From a bacterium (GTDB lineage: Bacteria > Eisenbacteria > RBG-16-71-46 > CAIMUX01): 64,000 nucleotides of DNA. Under the pieces are notes generated by a model that saw nothing but the letters and a program-made list of their open reading frames with translations, did no database searches and was not told where the DNA came from. Of this stretch, positions 44,377 through 53,674 are shown piece after piece (position 1 is the stretch's first letter; every line of letters begins with the position of its first letter). The position numbers and the translations under genes were made by a program. Location: assembly GCA_030431975.1 (NCBI GenBank), contig JAUIHP010000012.1, positions 124,001 to 188,000 on the forward strand. Reading direction: 5' to 3'.

Positions 44377-44494
44377 CCGGCCGCAAATCCGGTGCGGAGT
44401 GAACTCGCGGGTTTTTTGGCACTTACGTCGATTCTCGACACTCACGCACGACCGTCAGTAAACAACGACCCCCAAACCTCCGATCGTCGGACCT

Positions 44495-46729
44495 ATGCAG
44501 CTCCCTTTGGAGAAACCACCGCAGCGGCGGCTTCCCCGCATCGGAATCGGTGGAACCGACGTCCGTATCCGGCTCACTCGTGCCGACGAAGCCGGTGAAC
44601 CCTCGCGTCCGAAAGGATCTGATCCTTTCGTTGAGGTGTCCCCGCCGGAGTCCCCTCACAGGAACTACTTAGCCGAGTTGCGGCTTGGCGATTCAGATGC
44701 GGCCCGGGCCCTCATCCTGACCTTGGAGCACAACGAGAACCCGGCGTCGATCGTCAACTCACCGCTGTGGAATCGGACGCGACTGGAAGCGGCGTGGAAC
44801 CGAGGGTTCGAGGCCATGGCGGCAGCCCAGGGCGCGGGAATGGCCCGGTTGGACGGCGCCGGCGGCTACGAGAACCTGGCTTCCCATGCTCCCATCGCCT
44901 ACTGCCCCCACGGTGACACCTACGCCGTCCCGGTCTGCCCGATGTGCCTGGGACCGGTCGAGAACTGCAGGGACGAAGATGTCCTGCGGGAGGCCGGTCT
45001 TCCGGCCTACGAGTCGGGCGGCGAGCGCTTCCTCTACTGCCCAAGCTGCTATCACGATCAGACCCGTCCGCGAGTCTTCTATACCTATCGAAAGAAAACG
45101 ACCGGCACTCCGGCCGCAGGCGTGGAAGTTCGATCGCGGAACGATCTCTACGCAGATCTCGCGCCCCGGATCCAGTGCGACGATCCGAATTGGCAGACCA
45201 GCAGCTGTTTCGTCTGCAAGGCTCACGTGGCCTCTCTTCCCGACGGAGAAACGCTCCCAGCGGGAAGCTGCGATGCGACGACCGTCTTTCCGCTCGCCTA
45301 CTACGAGTTCCTTTACCTGGTGCGGGAAGCCTTGCCCGTTTCGTTCGAAGAGACATCCGCGCTCCTTGGCGGTGCGGACTTCCCGGCGTTGGTCGAACAA
45401 CGCGCGGGCCGACGGGGCTTCGCTTCGACACAAGAAGGGCAAAACGTCGTGGACCGGCTCGGGCCGGACGCTCCGCAGTTCTTCTTCCGCGGAGATCGCG
45501 GCGGTCTTTTCGCCCTGGAAGCGCTCTATCTGAAACTCAATGCGTTCGCCGATCTGCTGCGCGGACTGCTCGGAGTCTATGACTCGCAGGGACGCCCGCA
45601 CCTGGGTATCGCGCCGTCCCGCACGCGAGGTGTGCTCCGCGCTCGGGAAACGCAACTCCCCGCCCGTTGGGGACTGTCTCTCGCCTTCACCGACTTGATT
45701 TCTTCCGCGCCGCTCGAAGAACTGGGCGATCACAAGATCACGACGGCGTCCCAGGTCTGGCTGGTCCCGGAACCGCGGGCCGAAGCGTTTCTTCCGACGG
45801 AAATGACCCGGGCGCAGTCGACGCGTTTTCAGATGCGGCTGGACGTTCAAAGCGTCGAGCTTCACGGGGGCGCCGCCGAAGCGCGCGCTCACATGGTCGG
45901 AACTCTGACCAGTGAAGTCTTCCTGGATCGCGATCACGGCCGGCACGATCAGATTCTGGTCACGGTGAGTGGGCCGGCCAGCGGGCACCGCATTCGTTTC
46001 GTCGGCCGCCAGACTTCTGCCAAACCCGGGAGCTTCGTCTTCGACGGTGTCTCCGGTCCTCTTCTGCCTGAAGATGGTGAGTCGTTGCGTACGCCGCAAA
46101 CCCTCAGCGGGTCCGCGGCCGACGTCACGATCGTTCACCGCTTCGCCGGACCGAGTGATCTCTACTCTCTGGGGCTCCTGTTTTTCCGGCTGCTCTTCTG
46201 GAACGACCGGCAGGACACGACGCGGCTCGACCGGGACAAGCTCCTTCGTTTGGCCACACGTTTGACCGGCCGGGACCGAAACCCCGATCAGGGTCGTTCG
46301 ACCTACGAATGGGATGAGATCGCTCCCGTTCTCGAAGAAGAGCGCGCACAGCTACCGTCCAACTCCGTGCTTTACCGGTCCGAGGATCGGGAAAGCGGAG
46401 GCAACATTCCTCCGTCGCTTTGGGCCGAGACGTGGCTTCTCGGTCTGCGCATGGTGTCCCATCTCGAAGGATGGAGTTTTGCCGGTTCGATCGACGGATT
46501 TGACACCGAGAAACCGGGCGCCGTCATTCGGGACGCTCTGGCCGCAACACAGTCACTCATCGATCAGACGCGTTCCTCGCTCATCGGCTCGAGTGGACGC
46601 AACCGGTTCGTACTCGAAGTTTGCCAGGACTTCCTCGAAGATCTGGCCGAGGCCAAGTCGGCGCCGGAGCCGCCGGAAGAAGGCTCCGCCGAGATGACCA
46701 TGATCATGGACCGGGGAACGAACTCCTGA
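44495..46729 (+). CDS. T6SS-linked zinc-ribbon protein with degenerate kinase-like domain
   Basis: A 744-residue protein, first in the rightward operon. Cys clusters C137, C148-x2-C151, C158, C182-x2-C185 and C228, C238-x2-C241, C259 suggest two or three zinc sites. The C-terminal half carries segments resembling a protein kinase fold: FADLLRGLLGVYDSQGRPHLGIAPSR (catalytic-loop region, with HLGIAP at 369-374 where HRDLKP would be) and SDLYSLGLLFFRLL (554-567, alpha-F region). The catalytic Asp, a DFG and a glycine loop are not seen, so it is probably a pseudokinase (inference). It ends with AEMTMIMDRG, a possible phosphothreonine site. The start lacks a clear ribosome site. Confidence 0.65.
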   Translation: MQLPLEKPPQRRLPRIGIGGTDVRIRLTRADEAGEPSRPKGSDPFVEVSPPESPHRNYLAELRLGDSDAARALILTLEHNENPASIVNSPLWNRTRLEAAWNRGFEAMAAAQGAGMARLDGAGGYENLASHAPIAYCPHGDTYAVPVCPMCLGPVENCRDEDVLREAGLPAYESGGERFLYCPSCYHDQTRPRVFYTYRKKTTGTPAAGVEVRSRNDLYADLAPRIQCDDPNWQTSSCFVCKAHVASLPDGETLPAGSCDATTVFPLAYYEFLYLVREALPVSFEETSALLGGADFPALVEQRAGRRGFASTQEGQNVVDRLGPDAPQFFFRGDRGGLFALEALYLKLNAFADLLRGLLGVYDSQGRPHLGIAPSRTRGVLRARETQLPARWGLSLAFTDLISSAPLEELGDHKITTASQVWLVPEPRAEAFLPTEMTRAQSTRFQMRLDVQSVELHGGAAEARAHMVGTLTSEVFLDRDHGRHDQILVTVSGPASGHRIRFVGRQTSAKPGSFVFDGVSGPLLPEDGESLRTPQTLSGSAADVTIVHRFAGPSDLYSLGLLFFRLLFWNDRQDTTRLDRDKLLRLATRLTGRDRNPDQGRSTYEWDEIAPVLEEERAQLPSNSVLYRSEDRESGGNIPPSLWAETWLLGLRMVSHLEGWSFAGSIDGFDTEKPGAVIRDALAATQSLIDQTRSSLIGSSGRNRFVLEVCQDFLEDLAEAKSAPEPPEEGSAEMTMIMDRGTNS

Positions 46730-46760
46730 TGAATCCGAATCCGCTTCAGAGGACGAGCAC

Positions 46761-47657
46761 GTGAAGCTTGCGGAAAAAGAACGCGACCTGGGTCCGGTCA
46801 TCGAAGAGCTTCGGAACATCCTCGCTTCCGACGAATTCGAAGACGAACGACACCGCAAAGCGGCGATTCGTCGTGCACTCCACGAGTCCGCCGCGGGGCT
46901 CGACAGCGACGACATTCAGGCCTACCTGGAACGACTCAAGGCCCGGTTTCCGGATCGCACCCACGAGTCATTGACCCTGGCGCGGGAACTCGAACTTCAG
47001 AACGCGGAACTCCAGCGTGAGGTCGATCTTCTGCGGCAGGAAAAGGAAGACATGGAAGCCCGACTGGGCGGCATCGAGACTCTTCTCGACACGCTGTGGG
47101 CCACCATGGTTCGCGCCGGCCAGCCCGCCGGAGGTGTCGGTATTGCCGGCGGATCCTCTGCAGCCGCTCCCCGCTCGCCGGAGGCAATGAAAGCGGCTTT
47201 CGAGGCCATGGAAGACTGCATCACCTTCGTCGCCAAACTGGAAACGATCGCAGCTTCCATCGACCCGGGAACGGGAAACCGAACCGGTGGCGGTATTTTC
47301 GGTGCGCCCAGTTTGGGTGAGACCTGGCGGAACCTCGCCCGGTCGGAAGGCAACGACGAGGCACAGCTGGCGCGGCTTCGCGAGAAACTGAATGCCCTAG
47401 GACTACTGCCGGCCGCCGTCGTGGCAGGCGCCAACCAATCCTGGCGTGGCGGAACTCGCGCCATGCTCGAAAGCCTGGATCCGAAGTCGGCAGAAGCATC
47501 GATTCCGACGAAGTTGCCGGGACTTCGCGAAGCCGCCGTGCTCAAGGAAGTCCGGCAACGTTTCCAGCAGTTCTGGAGCCAGTTCGACGACAATGTCGCC
47601 CATTACTATCGCGGCACCTTCGACCAGGTCTACGCCGAAAAGATGGAGGAGCGTTGA
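46761..47657 (+). CDS. T6SS-linked coiled-coil protein of unknown function
   Basis: A 298-residue cytoplasmic-looking protein starting at GTG 46761 (GAGGAC upstream). The N-terminal third is charged and helical with a coiled coil at about 70-110 (ARELELQNAELQREVDLLRQ). A Gly/Ala-rich hinge (about 122-138) leads to a helical C-terminal domain (EAMEDCITFVAKLETIAASI; VRQRFQQFWSQFDD). No family is recognised. It lies between the kinase-like gene and tssJ and its stop overlaps the tssJ start, so a T6SS role is likely. Confidence 0.72.
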   Translation: MKLAEKERDLGPVIEELRNILASDEFEDERHRKAAIRRALHESAAGLDSDDIQAYLERLKARFPDRTHESLTLARELELQNAELQREVDLLRQEKEDMEARLGGIETLLDTLWATMVRAGQPAGGVGIAGGSSAAAPRSPEAMKAAFEAMEDCITFVAKLETIAASIDPGTGNRTGGGIFGAPSLGETWRNLARSEGNDEAQLARLREKLNALGLLPAAVVAGANQSWRGGTRAMLESLDPKSAEASIPTKLPGLREAAVLKEVRQRFQQFWSQFDDNVAHYYRGTFDQVYAEKMEER

Positions 47658-48115
47658 TGACACGCCACGCAGGAAGCGGACGTTTCAACCGGGCCCGCTG
47701 GGGCCTTTCGCAAATGATACTGGGAGCCGTTCTCGCATTGGTCACCGCGTCCTGTGGTGGCGGAACGTTCATCAATGTGGCTCTGGTTCGGGATGTAAGC
47801 GAAGACAAGCCGGCCTACGTCGGCGTCTACTACCTGAGCGAAGAGTCGGCCATCGATGCGGAGCCAATCCCGGATCTCATCGATTCGCCGGAGTCGTTTA
47901 CCGACGGCGTCGTTTCCAGTGAAGTCTTTCCCGTCTATCCCGGAGAGAACAAAGTCATTCCGCTTCCGAACTACGACCCCAGCATCACCTGGATCGCCGT
48001 CGTCGCCGACTTTGCGGAAGCCGGACCCTGCACTCGCATCAAGCAGCCGGTCGAACCGGGCTCCAAAGTACAGTGGACCATTCTCGTCGAGGACGAGTGC
48101 CTGAAACTTCAGTAG
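47657..48115 (+). CDS. tssJ: T6SS outer-membrane lipoprotein TssJ-like
   Basis: A 152-residue lipoprotein from ATG 47657 (GGAGG 7 nt upstream; shares one base with the upstream stop). The signal peptide ends LVTASC with lipidated C33. The mature domain is a small beta-sandwich (TFINVALVRDVSEDKPAYVGVYY; VFPVYPGENKVIPL) as in TssJ, which docks the TssL-TssM complex to the outer membrane. Sequence similarity is modest; assignment leans on position before tssK-tssL-tssM. Confidence 0.8.
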   Translation: MTRHAGSGRFNRARWGLSQMILGAVLALVTASCGGGTFINVALVRDVSEDKPAYVGVYYLSEESAIDAEPIPDLIDSPESFTDGVVSSEVFPVYPGENKVIPLPNYDPSITWIAVVADFAEAGPCTRIKQPVEPGSKVQWTILVEDECLKLQ

Positions 48116-48151
48116 TCCCACCGGGGCAAGGCATGACGGGAAGGAGATTCA

Positions 48152-49522
48152 ATGCCGCAGTACCACCGCGTCCTCTGGAGTGAAGGCCTCTTCATCACTC
48201 CGCAGCATTTTCAACAGTGGGACCTGTTCCACGAAGCGCAACTCGCGGAACGGATCGCCACCCAGTCCCCGTTTCCGTGGGGTGTCTTTTCGCTCGACAT
48301 CGACGCGGAGAACCTGGCCCGGGGAACGTTTCATCTCGTCTCCCTGCGCGGCGTTTTTGCCGGAGGCGCCGTCGTCCAAGTTCCGGAGTTCGACTCGCCG
48401 CCCGAAAGCGTTGAGTTCGCCGAATCGTTCAACCTCAAAGCCGATCACCTCGACGTCTTTCTCGCTCTGCCTGCGCTTCGTAGCGGCTGGCCCAACACAA
48501 AGCTCAGCGAAGACGCCACCGGCGGAGAGGAACTTCGCTTCGTCAGCCGTTCCGTCAGCGTCCCCGACCAGAACACGGGACGGGACGAACGAGCCTTGCA
48601 ACGCGCAGAGCAAAACCTACAGATCCTTCTGGGCACCCAGATGCGGGACAACTACGAGTGCCTGCACATTGCGCGAGTGCAGCGCAGCTCGACGGGCGAG
48701 TACCAGCTCGATCCCAACTTCGTGCCCCCGCTGCTTGCGATCTCCGGCTCTGAGTACCTGATGAAGATCTGTCGGGGGCTTCTCGAGAGGTTGTCCTCTC
48801 GGTCCAGTGAACTCGGCAGCCGCTTCACGGACGCGGGAGTGAACGCCAGGGACATCACGCCGGCCAACCTCCGCGCCTTTTTGCAGTTCTCGGCCATCAA
48901 CACGGTCCTGCCGCAACTGGCCCATCTCCGCGAGGTCGGAACCATCCATCCCGAGACCTTCTACCGGATGTTTGCCGGACTGGTCGGGCAACTCTGCACG
49001 TTCAACCCGAAGCAGTTTCATCCTCGGGACGTTCCCGCCTACAACCACGTCGAACTGGGCGCGGTCTTCGGACAGCTTCAGTCGATGCTGGTCGAGCTTC
49101 TGGACATCAAGGAAGTGGCACAAGGCTACGACGTCATCCCGCTGACTCCGGGCGCCGACGGTCGCTACACCGGTCAGCTCGCCAAGGAAGCCTACTTCCA
49201 GCCGAGCACCGCTCTGATTCTCAGCCTGGCCGGTGACGCGGTTGCCGAAGAGCAGGTTCTCCCGGCCATCACCCGGGTGATCTGCACCAGCCAGGACCGC
49301 ATCGACCAGAAGATGGCGATGAGTCTTCCCGGGCTGCCGCTCCGTCACATGGCGGTTCCGCCACCGGCGATTCCGCGCAGCCAACTGACCTACTATTTCC
49401 AGCTGGAGATGGCCGGCGCCGACTGGGAAGCGATTCGTGAGTCGCGTAGTCTTGCCCTGCAGGTCCCGCCGGATCTTCGGGGCCTCAAGGTCGAGCTTCT
49501 CGGACTCGTCGGACTAGGCTAA
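48152..49522 (+). CDS. tssK: T6SS baseplate-membrane connector TssK
   Basis: A 456-residue TssK linking the baseplate to the TssL-TssM complex. The N-terminus YHRVLWSEGLFITPQHFQQWD, the LPALRSG segment, EYLMKICRGLLERLSSR and the C-terminal end LTYYFQLEMAGADWEAIRES are characteristic. ATG 48152 has GGAG 6 nt upstream. Confidence 0.95.
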   Translation: MPQYHRVLWSEGLFITPQHFQQWDLFHEAQLAERIATQSPFPWGVFSLDIDAENLARGTFHLVSLRGVFAGGAVVQVPEFDSPPESVEFAESFNLKADHLDVFLALPALRSGWPNTKLSEDATGGEELRFVSRSVSVPDQNTGRDERALQRAEQNLQILLGTQMRDNYECLHIARVQRSSTGEYQLDPNFVPPLLAISGSEYLMKICRGLLERLSSRSSELGSRFTDAGVNARDITPANLRAFLQFSAINTVLPQLAHLREVGTIHPETFYRMFAGLVGQLCTFNPKQFHPRDVPAYNHVELGAVFGQLQSMLVELLDIKEVAQGYDVIPLTPGADGRYTGQLAKEAYFQPSTALILSLAGDAVAEEQVLPAITRVICTSQDRIDQKMAMSLPGLPLRHMAVPPPAIPRSQLTYYFQLEMAGADWEAIRESRSLALQVPPDLRGLKVELLGLVGLG

Positions 49523-49538
49523 GGAGGGCCGCACCCGC

Positions 49539-50285
49539 ATGAACGATCAAGCAGAGACGATGATCGGCGCACCGCCGATCAAGGGACCGGGGCATGGCGG
49601 ACCGGGAGGCCCCGGCTCGGGTGGCGCATCCGGAAGAGTGGGGCACCTGACCTCCGCGGCTGGACCGATTCTTTCGATGCTCTTCGTCCTCCGAAAGACC
49701 CGGGACCTCGACGCGCTTCGGGATCTCCCCAACACCGTTCTGCAACAGGTGGAAGGTTTCCGGCGGGCTGCTCGTGATCTGGGCGCCAGTCCGGGCGACG
49801 TCGATGACGCCACCTACGCCGTCGCAGCCACGTTCGACGAAGCGATGCTGACCCGGGACTGGCAGGGCAAATCGGTTTGGCAGGCGCAGTCTCTGGCGCA
49901 GCGTTACTGCAACAACGAGTTCGTCGGGTTGGGCTTCTACGACAAGCTGGCCCAGATCCGCCGGTCCGTCCCGGCCCGTCCGGACGTCGTCGAGATTTAC
50001 TACTACTGCATGGCCAGCGGTTTCAAAGGCAAGCTCATCGACAATCCGAAGGAACACGCGGATCTCATCGACGAGCTTTCGCGTGAGATCGCGCCGCCGG
50101 CCGCAGAACTGGCTCCGGCGGCCTACGCAGAAAAGGCTCGTCTGGCTCCCTTGCGGCGCTTCCCCTGGATCGCCGTCATCCTCACTTGCATTGCACTTCC
50201 CTTCCTTGTCTGGCTGGTCTCCTGGGAAGTGTTGGACGGCCGCGCGGAAAGCATCGTGCAGGCGCTTCGCTCCTACAAGTTCTAA
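49539..50285 (+). CDS. tssL: T6SS inner-membrane protein TssL (DotU family)
   Basis: A 248-residue tail-anchored DotU protein. The cytoplasmic domain has FDEAMLTRDW, YCNNEFVGLGFYDKL and IYYYCMASGFKGKL; the single transmembrane helix lies at about 206-228 (WIAVILTCIALPFLVWLV), followed by a very short periplasmic tail without an OmpA domain. The N-terminus begins MNDQAETMIGAPPIKGPG, a flexible Gly/Pro tail with Thr7 in an E-T-M-I context. In Agrobacterium, PpkA phosphorylates TssL on an N-terminal threonine that Fha binds. GGAGG lies before the start. Confidence 0.94.
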   Translation: MNDQAETMIGAPPIKGPGHGGPGGPGSGGASGRVGHLTSAAGPILSMLFVLRKTRDLDALRDLPNTVLQQVEGFRRAARDLGASPGDVDDATYAVAATFDEAMLTRDWQGKSVWQAQSLAQRYCNNEFVGLGFYDKLAQIRRSVPARPDVVEIYYYCMASGFKGKLIDNPKEHADLIDELSREIAPPAAELAPAAYAEKARLAPLRRFPWIAVILTCIALPFLVWLVSWEVLDGRAESIVQALRSYKF

Positions 50286-50296
50286 GGGGGTCTTGA

Positions 50297-53200
50297 ATGT
50301 TCCTGCAAATCTTCCTACGCACGCTTCTTCCGTTTGGCCTGCCCATCGCGATGGTCTTTGTCATCATCTACCTGGCCAGGTCCCGTTTTGCGTGGCTTCA
50401 GTCCGTTCCGCTTTGGGCCTGGTTCCTTCTGCTCTTCCTGCTCATCGCGGCGTGGGGCGTCGTCATCTTTCTGCGTTGGCGCAAAGAGAAGAAAGATGCC
50501 GCAGCCATCGAAGCAGGAATTCTGGCGGCCTCTCCTGCCGCTCAGGCCGACATGGCTCCGGCCCGCCGCGCCGAGCTGGAGCAGATCCAGACCAACATGA
50601 GCGAAGCGATCGCCCAGTTGAAGGCCGGACCGCAGGGAAAGAAAGCCCTCTACAACATTCCCTGGTACATGATTATCGGTCCGCCCGCGATCGGTAAGAC
50701 GACCGCCATTCTCAACTCCGGTCTCAACTTTCCGAACATGAGCACGGCCAAGCGCCTGCAGGGTCAGGGTGGAACCCGGAACTGCGACTGGTGGTTCTCG
50801 AGCGACGCCATCCTGCTCGACACGGCGGGGCGCTATGCACAAAGCGCGGATCGCACGGAAACCGAAGGAGAGTGGCTCGGCTTCCTCGACCTTCTGAAGA
50901 AGCATCGCGGAAAGAACCCACTGAACGGACTCATCCTCGGCTACTCGTTCGAAACGCTGATCGATGCCGACGACGACAAGGTCATTCACGACGCACGCGA
51001 GCTGCGCAAACGTATCGACGAGACGATCGAGAAGATCGGGTTCACCTTTCCGGTCTACCTACTCTTCACGAAGTGCGATCTGGTCGCAGGCTTTGCCGAT
51101 TTCTTCGCTTCTTTGACCCCGGCCGAACGCACGCAGGTTTGGGGAATGTCCTTCCCCGTTCCGATGCCTCACGGAGAGACGCCGGCCACGGCGTTTCCCG
51201 GTCAGTTCGATCGCCTGCTCGAGCGTCTGAGGAATTTCCGCACCCGGAGGCTCGCCCGCATCAGCGGGACCGAAGACTGGGGTCGGGTCTTCATGTTCCC
51301 GGAGGAGCTGACCGCGCTTCGCTCGAAGCTCATGCTCTTCATGGAGACGCTGACCGAGAAGAACCCTTTCAGCAAAGAGGACCCGATCTTCCGCGGCGCC
51401 TACTTCTCGAGCGGACGGCAGATGGGAACTCCGCTCGACATGGTCGTTCGGCAGATCCAATCCATTCTCGGTTCGACCGGAGACCGCCTCGAAGAAGCGC
51501 AGCCGGAGAAGGAAGACTCCTACTTCGTCCGCGACCTCTTTTCGAAACTGATCCGCGCCGATCAGGACCTGTCCCAACAATCGCAGGCGGGATCGAAGCA
51601 GTGGTTCCGAGCCCAACTCGTGCTCTCCGCCGTCGCCGGCGTTCTCGCCATCGTGGCCTCGGTCTACGTCATGACTTCGTTCTCACGGCTGAACGGACGG
51701 ATGAACGACACGAAGACCGCGGTGGCCAAATTCGAGGAACGCCCGGGACACCTCGCTCCCGACATCGACACGATCAAAGACTTGGACGGACTTCGCGCCC
51801 GTGTGTCTGATTCGTGGCACGCCTGGCCCCTGAGCGTAGCCAGTTCCGTGCGACAGGCCGGATTCGATCTCTACGTCGAGTCATTCCGCAAAGCGGTCCT
51901 ACGTCCCGTGGAATCCGACGTTGCCGACGATCTCGAGAATCCGGCCAGCCTCGACGCGGACAAGATCCGCCGTCTGCTCCAGGCGGACCTGCTCATGGTC
52001 TATCCCGACCAACGGGGAAGGATCGGGGACGAAAAGGACATGGGGCCGACGCTCTACGACTACGGGATCGAAGACTCGGAAGAGTTTCCCGAACTCGAGG
52101 ACACCTTCACGGGAATGTGCGGGGACTTCCTGGACGCGAAGGAACCACTCCACGATGCAGAGTTCCGAAGCGAAGCTCTATCCCGCGGTGCACGTGCCCT
52201 GCGGCGTACGCACACGACCGAGGCGTTCTTCGAGGGAATCGTGGCCGGCGCAAGCTTTGCTGTCGCCGACGGTGATCTCGACATGCGAACGCTGACCGGC
52301 GACCAGCGCATCCTGCAAACCGACGAGGTCATCCGGGCTGCCTTCACGAAGACGGGGTGGAACGACTACGTCGAAGACCGGATCAAGGATGTGCGCAAGG
52401 TCATCGAAAAGGACAACGAACTGATCGTCCTGGCGGGTGAAACGCCCGCTCAGGACGCACCGGATCGCGATGCCCTCTTCACTTTGTACGCCGAAAGCTA
52501 TCCGGTCGAGTGGGCCGAGTTCCTGGGCTCGATCGACATGGAAAACTACGACAGCTGCAAGGACGCGGAGAAGGACTACGACGACCTGAAGAAGTCGAAG
52601 AGTTCTCCCATTCTCAAGATTGCAAAGCGCCTGGCCGACGAAGCGGACTTCGGAAAAACCGCCACCGGCGACATCAAGAAGATCGAAACCGCGCTGAATC
52701 CTGTCCGTCTGTTCTCGCAAAGCCCGAACGACGAAGATCCCGCTCCCGTCGATGGCTATCGCAAGAGCCTCGACGATGCCCACGACCTTCTGGACGACTG
52801 TGTCAGCAAGGACGACTTCAAGTTCGACAACGATGACCTTCGGGACGCCGTGGATGACATCGAAGAGTTCCTCGACGGCTTCCCCGGGGACGACCTTCCC
52901 GATGCCTTTGGTGAGCTTCTGAAGATGCCGTTTGAAATCGCCGACGGCATCCTCACCGGCAAGAAGGAACGGACTGAATCCGGCGAAGCCAACTCGAAGT
53001 GGAAAGACCGCGTCTTCTCCGACTATGCGTCCGGCGTTCGTGGCCGCTATCCCTTCGGCAGCGGAGGCCCCGCTTCACCGGGCGCGATCGCTTCCGTCCT
53101 CGGGACCGGCGGCGGACTCGACAGCTACGGCGAATTCCTGGACGAGAGCAAGATTCGCGTCAACGAATCCGTACGAAGCGCCGTCCGGTCCGCCGGCCGC

Positions 53201-53674
53201 ATCCGCAGCTTCATGCGAATCGGCGGCGGCGAGGTCGCGACGTCCTTCAAGGTGGAACTCTTCGAGCCCAGGGCGATGAACGACAGCGGCAAGGAAACCC
53301 TTCGGTCCCTGGACCTCGTGCGCCTGACCATCAACGGCAAGGAACTAAGGCGCAGAAGCGCGGGATCCAACCGCGACATGAACGTCAACTGGAGCACCTC
53401 GACCGAGTCGACCGAGTGCTCGATCAAGCTCGAGCACACCAGCGCCAGCCAGACCCTCGGACAAATGGAAGAGGACGGCACCATCTGGAGCTGGTTCAAG
53501 CTGGTCGATCGCGGAAATGCGGCCAAGCGCGGCTCGGGACATCTCGTCACCTGGGAGTTCCCGGACATCGGAGTTGCCGTCGACGCCAAGATCACGATGT
53601 TGGAAGGCGGGGACTGCCCCTTCGTTCCCGGTTCGACCTTCCGCAGCTTCCGTCTGCCCGAGGCCGTCCGCTGA
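50297..53674 (+). CDS. tssM: T6SS inner-membrane protein TssM (IcmF family)
   Basis: A 1125-residue IcmF. Two N-terminal transmembrane helices (about 9-27 and 40-60) are followed by a cytoplasmic NTPase domain with Walker A GPPAIGKT at 128-135 and ILLDTAGRYA. A third helix (about 440-458, VLSAVAGVLAIVASVYVM) leads to a large periplasmic region. It forms the transenvelope complex with TssL and TssJ. The C-terminus, including the TssJ-binding part, is intact; its stop overlaps the tagF ATG (TGATG). Confidence 0.95.
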   Translation: MFLQIFLRTLLPFGLPIAMVFVIIYLARSRFAWLQSVPLWAWFLLLFLLIAAWGVVIFLRWRKEKKDAAAIEAGILAASPAAQADMAPARRAELEQIQTNMSEAIAQLKAGPQGKKALYNIPWYMIIGPPAIGKTTAILNSGLNFPNMSTAKRLQGQGGTRNCDWWFSSDAILLDTAGRYAQSADRTETEGEWLGFLDLLKKHRGKNPLNGLILGYSFETLIDADDDKVIHDARELRKRIDETIEKIGFTFPVYLLFTKCDLVAGFADFFASLTPAERTQVWGMSFPVPMPHGETPATAFPGQFDRLLERLRNFRTRRLARISGTEDWGRVFMFPEELTALRSKLMLFMETLTEKNPFSKEDPIFRGAYFSSGRQMGTPLDMVVRQIQSILGSTGDRLEEAQPEKEDSYFVRDLFSKLIRADQDLSQQSQAGSKQWFRAQLVLSAVAGVLAIVASVYVMTSFSRLNGRMNDTKTAVAKFEERPGHLAPDIDTIKDLDGLRARVSDSWHAWPLSVASSVRQAGFDLYVESFRKAVLRPVESDVADDLENPASLDADKIRRLLQADLLMVYPDQRGRIGDEKDMGPTLYDYGIEDSEEFPELEDTFTGMCGDFLDAKEPLHDAEFRSEALSRGARALRRTHTTEAFFEGIVAGASFAVADGDLDMRTLTGDQRILQTDEVIRAAFTKTGWNDYVEDRIKDVRKVIEKDNELIVLAGETPAQDAPDRDALFTLYAESYPVEWAEFLGSIDMENYDSCKDAEKDYDDLKKSKSSPILKIAKRLADEADFGKTATGDIKKIETALNPVRLFSQSPNDEDPAPVDGYRKSLDDAHDLLDDCVSKDDFKFDNDDLRDAVDDIEEFLDGFPGDDLPDAFGELLKMPFEIADGILTGKKERTESGEANSKWKDRVFSDYASGVRGRYPFGSGGPASPGAIASVLGTGGGLDSYGEFLDESKIRVNESVRSAVRSAGRIRSFMRIGGGEVATSFKVELFEPRAMNDSGKETLRSLDLVRLTINGKELRRRSAGSNRDMNVNWSTSTESTECSIKLEHTSASQTLGQMEEDGTIWSWFKLVDRGNAAKRGSGHLVTWEFPDIGVAVDAKITMLEGGDCPFVPGSTFRSFRLPEAVR

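Noticed and set aside
44405-44435. Sigma-54-like TGGCAC box before the rightward T6SS operon
   Set aside because: TGGCAC is present, but the required TTGC element at the correct 5-nt spacing is absent (TCGA instead).
52999-53673. Long N-terminal extension of the tagF frame
   Set aside because: It is antiphase to tssM and Arg-rich as expected for an out-of-frame reading of a GC-rich gene; TagF homology starts at 53674.
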